This document shows, piece after piece, positions 54,084 to 61,066 of a DNA stretch of 64,000 bases. How positions within the stretch are numbered: the first letter of the stretch is position 1; the number at the start of each line of letters is the position of its first letter. The stretch lies in NCBI GenBank assembly GCA_037443785.1, contig JBBINR010000006.1:50236-114235 (forward strand), given 5' to 3'. The stretch comes from JAQUOA01 sp037443785. GTDB lineage: Bacteria > Bacteroidota > Ignavibacteria > UBA10030 > UBA8401. The position numbers and the translations under genes were made by a program. The notes beneath the pieces were generated by a model. It was not told where the DNA came from, ran no database searches, and saw only the letters and a list, made by a program, of their open reading frames with translations.

Positions 54084-57000
54084 ATGAAAATAAAACACCT
54101 CCCCATATTGGCTGCAGTGCACTGTTGTTGGATTATTGCCGGTTTTGCACGAGACACAGACAGTGTCGTCATGCGAAAAGCAATTTCGCAATATACGCAC
54201 GAAATATGGACAACAGATAATGGGCTTCCCCAAAATTCAATCAATGCAATCGTTCAAACTCCAGACGGCTATCTCTGGATTGGTACGCAGGAAGGATTAG
54301 TACGATTCGACGGCGTTCGCTTCACCGTGTTTGACAAAAGTAATACTGCTGCTATCAACAACAATTATATTACTTCTCTTTCTGTCGATCGAAGCGGAGT
54401 TTTATGGATCGGCACGTACGAAGGAGGTATTGCCCAATACTCTAAGAACACATTTTCCTCTCTTGCGCCGCTGCCGGATCTTTCCAACTGCCATGTTCGA
54501 TCCGTATTTAAAGATTCAAGGGGAATCGTGTGGATTGCGGCCCGCGAACGCGGGGTGATTCGCGTGTTGAAAAACTCATACGAAATTATCGATACAACCA
54601 ATGGATTGAACAACGGCGAAGCGTGGTGTTTTAGTGAAGATTCTGTCGGCAACGTTTGGATTGGAACCGAAAAAGGAATTTGTATTTACCAAAATGGAAA
54701 ATTTCAGTATTTCAACGTGCTTCAAGGTTTGCTCAGCGACTACATCACTGCCCTTCTTTCTGCTCCCGACAATCGAATGTGGATTGGTACGAACCGCGGG
54801 ATTATGAACGTTCCGCTCGATCTTTCCGACAAAAAAAGTTTTCGCACGTACACTACTGCCAATGGCTTGCCAAATAAGACGACATACTCAATGCAGCAGG
54901 AAAAAAATGGAGATCTATGGATTGGGACACGCGGCGGCCTTGCACGTTTGTTTAATAATACGTTTTCGACATTTACCGTTGCCAATGGTTTGAGTTACGA
55001 TCATGTTTCTGCCATTTACATTGACCGAGAGAATAATATTTGGGTTGGGACGGATGGCGGAGGGTTGGAAGTATTTCGCAACGGCCCCTTCACAACATAC
55101 ACCGCAAAAGAAGGACTTCCTTCGAATATTATTTGGACTGTTTTTGAAGATCAAGCAAACAATAAATGGGTTGGCACCGATGCCGGTCTTCTCAAAATGA
55201 ACGATGAAAATTTACAGCTTACCCTTTTTTCAAAGAAGGATGGATTGTATGATGATGAAGTATACACGATAGCTGAAGATAAAAATGGAACGATGTGGAT
55301 CGGCACAGTCAATGGGATTAATCGAATTGTCAATGGAAAAGTTGAGGCTGTTGCACCGATCCGTAAAACTCAAGGAATGATTGCTTCATCAATTATTGTC
55401 GATTCAAAAAATAGAGTGTGGGCTGCCACGTCCGGCAGCGGCGTTTTTAAATTTGAAAACGGAAATCTTTCTGCCGTCACCACAGCTGATGGTCTTGTAA
55501 ATAACTATACAAGTGTGCTGCTTGAAGACGCTCAGGGGAATGTCTGGGTTGGCACAGACGGCGAAGGGTTATCCGTTATCAGCGATAAAGGGATCGTCTC
55601 ATATTCGATGAAGGATGGATTATCGAGCAACTTCGTTCATTCGTTTCTTCAGGACCGCGAAGGAACAATATGGATCGGGACATTCGGCGGAGGATTGACG
55701 CGATACAAGGAAGGGAAATTCAAATCAATTACCTCCAAGCAGGGTTTGTTTGATGATGTGCTCTTTCAAATACTTGAAGACGATTTCGACCGGCTGTGGA
55801 TGACTTCCAATAAAGGAATTTTCCGTGCCGATAAAAAATATTTAAATGACTGCGCTGACGGGATAATCTCTTCCGTGCCTTGCATCGTATACGGCAAAGA
55901 GAGCGGATTGAAAAGCACCGAATGCAACGGCGGCGTTCAGCCTGCAGGGTGGAAGGCCCGCAATGGAAGTCTTTGGTTTCCAACTTCATACGGCCTCGCC
56001 ACGATTGATCCAAAACAAATGGTGTCGAACAATACTCCCCCATCAGTGATCATCGAAAGCTTCATCAGCGATAACCGGTCCATTCCAATTGAAGATCATC
56101 TTGTTGTCCCTTCAAACAATAATCATATCGAGATTCATTTTACCGGCTTGAGTTTTCTCAGTCCGTCAAAGATAAAGTTTAAAGTGAAAATGGAAGGATA
56201 CGACAAAGAGTGGGAGAATATTGACACGAGACGAACGGCATATTATACCAATTTGCCTTCCGGTACATATACTTTTCACGTGATTGCCGCCAATGGCGAC
56301 GGTATCTGGAACACGACGGGAGCATCCCTTGCATTTGTCCGTCAGGGATATTTTTATGAAACAAAAATCTTTTATTTCGGCCTTTTCGCCATTATCCTTA
56401 CCGCTTCCTACGGTATGTACCATATGCGGGTTCGTCATTTACGGAAACGAGAATTTGATTTACAGCGTCTCGTCGATGAAAGGACTTTCGATCTACAAAA
56501 AGAACAAGCACGAACAGAAGAATTACTTCACGAAGCTGAACGGCAGCGAACGAATGCGGTAGCAGCCAATGCATTAAAAACTCAATTGATCGATATGGTT
56601 GCGCATCATTTGAAAAGCCCGCTTGTTTCGATGAAAGGGTTAACGAACGAACTCGAACAATCAACGACACTGAACAATCTCGGCATGAAATATCTCAAGA
56701 TGATGCGTTTCGGTGTAGACAGGATGATTAATGTGATTAATGATCTTTTAAATTTATCAATTATCGAAAGCGGCGAGATCGGCTTTCATTTCGAAAAAAA
56801 CGATTTGTCGGAAATCGCCGGACTCGTGGTCGACAGTTACAAATTTCAAGCACAAAAAAAAGGACAATCGCTAACCTACGTTGCCGATGAACCCGACACC
56901 GTTTCCGTTATGGTTGACACTGCGCGGATGCAGGAAGCCATTGAAAATCTTATCAGCAACGCAATCAAATATTCATTCACGGATTCAGTAATCCGCGCCG

Positions 57001-57251
57001 GGGTATATCGCCATGACGGCGTCGTTCGTTTCTGGATCACCGATTACGGTCCGGGAATTTCTCAAAAAGATCAAGAACGGCTCTTCAAAAAATTCCAAGT
57101 GCTTTCCGCCAAACCGACCGGCAATGAAGTCGCAACCGGTCTTGGCCTTGCCATCGTGAAGGAAATTATTGACCGGCATAAAGGAAACATTTACGTAAAA
57201 AGCGAATTAGGGCATGGAAGCACATTCATCATCGAACTTCCTGCCGTATAA
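54084..57251 (+). CDS. Reg_prop/Y_Y_Y sensor histidine kinase
   Basis: This 1055-residue transmembrane kinase has a large periplasmic sensor with about fourteen reg_prop blades (repeats of 'G.LWIGT..GL..' such as DGYLWIGTQEGLVRF) in two propellers. A Y_Y_Y Ig domain lies near 680-755 (NLPSGTYTFHVIAANGDGIW), and a membrane helix at about 763-780. HisKA has the phosphoacceptor H841 in MVAHHLKSPLVSM, followed by an HATPase domain with ENLISNAIKYS and GPGISQKDQ. Unlike many Bacteroidota hybrid sensors, it lacks a receiver and an AraC-type HTH at the C-terminus, so it needs a separate response regulator, which is not nearby. The ligand is probably an extracellular polymer fragment, by analogy. Confidence 0.9.
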   Translation: MKIKHLPILAAVHCCWIIAGFARDTDSVVMRKAISQYTHEIWTTDNGLPQNSINAIVQTPDGYLWIGTQEGLVRFDGVRFTVFDKSNTAAINNNYITSLSVDRSGVLWIGTYEGGIAQYSKNTFSSLAPLPDLSNCHVRSVFKDSRGIVWIAARERGVIRVLKNSYEIIDTTNGLNNGEAWCFSEDSVGNVWIGTEKGICIYQNGKFQYFNVLQGLLSDYITALLSAPDNRMWIGTNRGIMNVPLDLSDKKSFRTYTTANGLPNKTTYSMQQEKNGDLWIGTRGGLARLFNNTFSTFTVANGLSYDHVSAIYIDRENNIWVGTDGGGLEVFRNGPFTTYTAKEGLPSNIIWTVFEDQANNKWVGTDAGLLKMNDENLQLTLFSKKDGLYDDEVYTIAEDKNGTMWIGTVNGINRIVNGKVEAVAPIRKTQGMIASSIIVDSKNRVWAATSGSGVFKFENGNLSAVTTADGLVNNYTSVLLEDAQGNVWVGTDGEGLSVISDKGIVSYSMKDGLSSNFVHSFLQDREGTIWIGTFGGGLTRYKEGKFKSITSKQGLFDDVLFQILEDDFDRLWMTSNKGIFRADKKYLNDCADGIISSVPCIVYGKESGLKSTECNGGVQPAGWKARNGSLWFPTSYGLATIDPKQMVSNNTPPSVIIESFISDNRSIPIEDHLVVPSNNNHIEIHFTGLSFLSPSKIKFKVKMEGYDKEWENIDTRRTAYYTNLPSGTYTFHVIAANGDGIWNTTGASLAFVRQGYFYETKIFYFGLFAIILTASYGMYHMRVRHLRKREFDLQRLVDERTFDLQKEQARTEELLHEAERQRTNAVAANALKTQLIDMVAHHLKSPLVSMKGLTNELEQSTTLNNLGMKYLKMMRFGVDRMINVINDLLNLSIIESGEIGFHFEKNDLSEIAGLVVDSYKFQAQKKGQSLTYVADEPDTVSVMVDTARMQEAIENLISNAIKYSFTDSVIRAGVYRHDGVVRFWITDYGPGISQKDQERLFKKFQVLSAKPTGNEVATGLGLAIVKEIIDRHKGNIYVKSELGHGSTFIIELPAV

Positions 57252-57272
57252 TTTTTTTGACGCGACGAAAAT

Positions 57273-57303
57273 AAAAAAGCACGGCTGAATGCCGTGCTTT
57301 TTT
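57273..57303. terminator. Bidirectional Rho-independent terminator
   Basis: AAAAAAGCACGGC (57273-57285) and GCCGTGCTTTTTT (57291-57303) pair perfectly around TGAAT. It serves both the kinase gene and the convergent ccmF-like gene. Confidence 0.92.
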
Positions 57304-57325
57304 ATTGATCAAAAGAATCATTCCC

Positions 57326-59551
57326 TTACATCGTATCTGCTTTTCTCCTGCGAAGGATTGAAAGAACAAATCCCGTTAACACCAACAATGTTCCAATCCA
57401 TACTAAGCTAATGAATGGTTTGATGCTCGCTTCGACCGTCAATATTTCTTTCGAAGGTGCCGTTGCCCGGTGAACACCATCTAACGAAAGAACGATTGAG
57501 GATTGCCCGTCTCCCATGCCGCCAATATTCATTGCAAGCATTTGCACTTTTCCACCAAGCAGTTTTGAATCCACGCTGAAATACTTCGGTGCCGTTCCCC
57601 CGAAAAGCACATACGGAATAACTGTTTCTTTTTCATTTCCTGATGTGATTTCAAGAGTGGCGCCAACTTTCATTCCGCCGTTAGGACTCACAGCATCATG
57701 CCCACTCATATCGAATGAAGCAAATCGAATTACTGTATTGCCAACCGTAATACTTTCTTCTTTACGAAGAAGGATATTTCCATCGGCATCAAATTTATTT
57801 TCTTCCACACCCATTGGCGAAAGATAAATATCTTTTGTTAAGAATGATTCGATATCCGGATTGCGCATTACACCCTGATTTTCCGTAGTAAACATTACCG
57901 GCGACAGCAACGCTGTTGTTCCATCTTTTGTTACCGAAATATTGAATGCGGTTTTATTTCCCTCCCTGTGCTCGCTGCCCGTATACGTCACGGTATATCC
58001 TAAAACTTCTTGGGGAGTTCCCCGTTCCAACATGACAGATTTTTTTTGATCGTAGTTTCCCGAGATGATGACACCTATGAAAAACACGGCAATGCCTGCA
58101 TGAGCAAATTTTCCGCCCATCATAACAATGCCGCCGCGATACGTCAGATATATCATTTCAATGTTGATTGAAAGAGCGAAGAGAGCCCCGAAGATAAAAA
58201 ACATGTGGGTGACGTTAAATGAACTGAACCACGCAATAACGATTGTTCCAATGAAGGAGACGATCAATCCTTTCCATGATTTTTCTTTCAACAATGTTCC
58301 ATCTTCTTGCTCCCAGCGAGTAAGCAAGCTGTAGCCGATCAATAACGAAACTAAAATCGCCACGGGTAAATTCATTCTATTATAAAATGCCAGATCAACT
58401 TGCGTTGCAGAAAAAAGCGGAAGACTCGTTCCGAAGAAAACGATGATTGCACTCGCAAGCAGAACAAATGAACCGATGCTGAGGGCAAACTCCCGCGTCA
58501 ACCAATGCATCGGTTTTGCAATCGCTTTCAATTCGGCGCGACGAAAAAATAAAAACCCAACACCAAGAATGATCGAGCCAAGAAGAAAAACAAGCAGCAA
58601 CCCGTACACCATTGTCCCCGGATCGGTAAACGAATGCACCGATGAATCGCCAAGCACTCCGCTGCGTGTTAGGAAAGTTGAATAGATCACCAGCACGAAT
58701 GAAAGAATCGCAAAAGTAAAATTCGTCCGCACTAAATTTCCCGTTCTGTTCTGAACAAGCATGGTGTGAAGCAGCGCCATTGATATAATCCACGGAATGA
58801 GGGAAGAATTTTCTACCGGATCCCACCCCCAATATCCGCCCCATCCGAGCACGCCGTATGCCCAGTATGCGCCAAGCATTAATCCAGCACCAAGAGAAAA
58901 TCCAGAAAATAATACCCAGGGAAATGCGCTTGTGAGCCACGATTGATATTCTTTTCTCCACAATGCCGCAATCGAAAAACTAAACGGAATCGCCATCGCC
59001 GCAAAGCCGATAAATAATACCGGCGGATGAATCACCATCCAAAAATTTTGAAGCAGCGGATTCAATCCTTTCCCGTCCTGTGGAAGCTGACCAGGTGAAA
59101 GTTGTCCGGGAAATTGTTCGTAGATCGTTTTAAAAGGAGATTTTGCAACCAATAATACAATGAGAAATGTTTGGATGGCAAGAAAGACCGTTAATACATG
59201 TTCTTCGATCCCCCTTTTTTTTGTATACTTCAAAAGAAGCAGGCTAAGGATGGCAGAACAGAGCGCCCAGAAAAGAAAACTTCCTTCCTGTCCGGCATAA
59301 AATGTCGATAAAAGAAAATGGAATGGAAGATCTTTGGAGGAATAACTCCATACATATCCGTTTGAAAAATCATGCCTGATAATGTCGCTTAATAATAACG
59401 CAGAGGCTAAAAATATTCCCAGGGCGGCAATATACAAACCTATTCGGCCGATCTGTAATTTCTTTTTGTTGCCAAACGCCGCCTGAATATATCCAAGAAT
59501 GGAGAGCAATCCGGCAAAGAGTGAGAGATATAATGAAAATTTTCCAATCAT
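57326..59551 (-). CDS. ccmF: CcmF-type cytochrome c haem lyase subunit
   Basis: This 741-residue polytopic membrane protein of the haem-handling CcmF/CcsA superfamily has the tryptophan-rich WWD motif GWGGYWGWDPVENSS, conserved histidines (VIHPPVLFIG, MALLHTMLV), and the FLTRSGVLGDSSVHSF loop. After about twelve helices there is a periplasmic domain (residues 500-700) and a final helix. CcmF transfers haem to apocytochrome c outside the inner membrane. No other ccm gene is in the window, as downstream of its stop lies the kinase. AAAGGA ahead of the ATG supports the start. Confidence 0.9.
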   Translation of the reverse strand: MIGKFSLYLSLFAGLLSILGYIQAAFGNKKKLQIGRIGLYIAALGIFLASALLLSDIIRHDFSNGYVWSYSSKDLPFHFLLSTFYAGQEGSFLFWALCSAILSLLLLKYTKKRGIEEHVLTVFLAIQTFLIVLLVAKSPFKTIYEQFPGQLSPGQLPQDGKGLNPLLQNFWMVIHPPVLFIGFAAMAIPFSFSIAALWRKEYQSWLTSAFPWVLFSGFSLGAGLMLGAYWAYGVLGWGGYWGWDPVENSSLIPWIISMALLHTMLVQNRTGNLVRTNFTFAILSFVLVIYSTFLTRSGVLGDSSVHSFTDPGTMVYGLLLVFLLGSIILGVGFLFFRRAELKAIAKPMHWLTREFALSIGSFVLLASAIIVFFGTSLPLFSATQVDLAFYNRMNLPVAILVSLLIGYSLLTRWEQEDGTLLKEKSWKGLIVSFIGTIVIAWFSSFNVTHMFFIFGALFALSINIEMIYLTYRGGIVMMGGKFAHAGIAVFFIGVIISGNYDQKKSVMLERGTPQEVLGYTVTYTGSEHREGNKTAFNISVTKDGTTALLSPVMFTTENQGVMRNPDIESFLTKDIYLSPMGVEENKFDADGNILLRKEESITVGNTVIRFASFDMSGHDAVSPNGGMKVGATLEITSGNEKETVIPYVLFGGTAPKYFSVDSKLLGGKVQMLAMNIGGMGDGQSSIVLSLDGVHRATAPSKEILTVEASIKPFISLVWIGTLLVLTGFVLSILRRRKADTM

Positions 59552-59587
59552 AAATTGATCCTTTGTTTCTTATTCGTGCAATTGAAC

Positions 59588-59616
59588 TTCAAAAAACGAG
59601 CAAAATTTTATACTTT
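59588..59616 (+). promoter_or_regulatory. Promoter, TTCAAA-17-TACTTT, for the HD-domain gene
   Basis: TTCAAA (59588-59593), 17 bases, TACTTT (59611-59616), 36 bases ahead of the ATG at 59653. Confidence 0.35.
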
Positions 59617-59652
59617 GCACATAATTACTCAACAATCGTACCGAGAAGACAC

Positions 59653-60270
59653 ATGAATGACCTAACATCTATCTATTCTTTCCTTCATCAATCAGAAAAG
59701 CTGAAATTTGAACTTCGTCATAGTTTTACATCATCTGGAAGGCAGGAAAGTGTTGCCGAACATACATGGCGTATGGCGTTAATGGCAATTTTACTGAATT
59801 CTAAACTGGACAAAAAAGTCAATTTTGAGAAATTGATAAAAATGATTGTCATTCATGATATTGTGGAAATTGAAGCAGGAGATATTCCGGTACCGCACAT
59901 GGTTGGAAATGATGAGCTGAAAAAATTAAAACAGGAAAAAGAATTGAAAGCGATTGAAAATATTCGAACATATTTTGGAGATGAAACCGGTGAAGAAATT
60001 TTTTCTTTATGGAATGAGTTTGAAGCTCGCAAAACAGACGAAGCAAAAGTTGCTTTCGCTTTAGATAAATTGGAAGTACAAATTCAACACAACGAGGCGG
60101 ATATTAAAACGTGGATACCGATTGAGTATCAACTTGTGTATTCTCGAAGACCATTTGTCACCTTCGATTCCTGCCTCACTGCATTGTGTGGTATCATTGA
60201 ACGTGAAGCAGAAGAAAAAATGAAATTCGCAGGAATGGATATTGCTGCCATCGCGCAAAAAGAACAATAA
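59653..60270 (+). CDS. HD-domain phosphohydrolase, YfbR/HDDC2-like
   Basis: This 205-residue cytoplasmic enzyme has an HD domain with first histidine H37 in ESVAEHTWRMA, the H68-D69 pair in MIVIHDIVEIEAGDIP, and a downstream aspartate in FALDKLEVQIQ. The pattern fits the YfbR/HDDC2 group, which removes phosphate from deoxynucleoside 5'-monophosphates. GAGAAG ahead of the ATG at 59653 supports this start; the frame is open to 59563. Confidence 0.85.
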   Translation: MNDLTSIYSFLHQSEKLKFELRHSFTSSGRQESVAEHTWRMALMAILLNSKLDKKVNFEKLIKMIVIHDIVEIEAGDIPVPHMVGNDELKKLKQEKELKAIENIRTYFGDETGEEIFSLWNEFEARKTDEAKVAFALDKLEVQIQHNEADIKTWIPIEYQLVYSRRPFVTFDSCLTALCGIIEREAEEKMKFAGMDIAAIAQKEQ

Positions 60271-60289
60271 TTCCGTAATAATTTCGTCA

Positions 60290-60318
60290 TTGACAGCGGT
60301 GCAAAACTTCTCTACTTT
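60290..60318 (+). promoter_or_regulatory. Promoter, TTGACA-17-TACTTT
   Basis: A consensus TTGACA (60290-60295), 17 bases, TACTTT (60313-60318), ahead of the TerB-like gene. Confidence 0.5.
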
Positions 60319-60401
60319 CGTACAGAATAAGGACAATAAAACACTGCTTGTCTTCATTCACCACAAAAAATAGCGCTTCACACATTTTTAATGACAGATA
60401 C

Positions 60402-60821
60402 ATGCCTATAAAAATATCACTGGCGGATCACAGCCAATACTTCAAAGGACTATTGCTTCTCATTCGTAAAGATCACATCGTCCGCGACCAGGAAAAACAA
60501 TTAATGCTGCACATCGGAAAGATCATGGGATTTGAAAAAGAATTCTGTGAAAATTCTGTCAATGAAATTTTGGAGAATGATTACATCGTCGACGAACATC
60601 CGCAATTCTCCAATCGGGAAATTGCACAATGCTTCATCAAAGACGGCCTTCATCTTGCAATGATTGACGATCATCTTGATGACGCTGAATTAGAATGGCT
60701 TTCCACAACTGCCGAACAGCATCATATAAGTAAAAAGTGGTTTAATGCTGAACTTGAGTCAAGACAAAACCTGCCTGATGTTTCTGAAATAACTTTAGAA
60801 GCAGAACAGTTTCAGATATAA
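60402..60821 (+). CDS. TerB-like helical protein
   Basis: This 139-residue all-helical protein has a layout like TerB/DjlA N-terminal domains: LLLLIRKDHIVRDQEKQLML, then DGLHLAMIDDHLDDAELEWL with acidic residues spaced as in the TerB metal-binding helix pairs. It is not part of a tellurite operon. Function is unknown. The ATG at 60402 is the first one consistent with the fold; no ribosome-binding site is evident. Confidence 0.6.
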   Translation: MPIKISLADHSQYFKGLLLLIRKDHIVRDQEKQLMLHIGKIMGFEKEFCENSVNEILENDYIVDEHPQFSNREIAQCFIKDGLHLAMIDDHLDDAELEWLSTTAEQHHISKKWFNAELESRQNLPDVSEITLEAEQFQI

Positions 60822-60938
60822 AGACCTTTCCTTAGTTATTGTCTATACTTTTTCTAACTAGACCATAAAAAGCCTATTTACTCCCAGTTTTAGTTTCCTG
60901 AAAATAAGACTCCGATTTTAATCGATTCGCATGGATGA

Positions 60939-60983
60939 AAACCGTTCGGTTTGAAACCCGCAATTTTTGTCCGTTTTTGACAA
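60939..60983. promoter_or_regulatory. Two dyads upstream of the nifJ sigma-54 promoter
   Basis: AAACCG-TT-CGGTTT (60939-60952) and TTGTC-N7-GACAA (60967-60983) lie about 20 to 65 bases upstream of the -24 element. These are possible binding sites for an enhancer-binding protein or repressor. Apart from them and the promoter, the 240-bp gap shows no gene. Confidence 0.4.
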
Positions 60984-61001
60984 AATCCCATAAGTCCCTA
61001 A

Positions 61002-61018
61002 TTGGCAATGTATTTGCA
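61002..61018 (+). promoter_or_regulatory. Sigma-54 (RpoN) promoter of nifJ
   Basis: TTGGCAATGTATTTGCA matches the sigma-54 consensus YTGGCACGrNNNTTGCW at 15 of 17 positions. The invariant GG (61004-61005) and GC (61016-61017) are the required ten bases apart. The start codon is about 50 bases downstream. Confidence 0.65.
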
Positions 61019-61066
61019 CTACAAATGGGCAGAATCTCACGACTAATAAGATAATAAGGTATGAAT

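Noticed and set aside
60402..60821. Tellurite resistance gene terB
   Set aside because: The fold looks TerB-like, but no ter gene neighbours exist and the sequence is not close to TerB itself.
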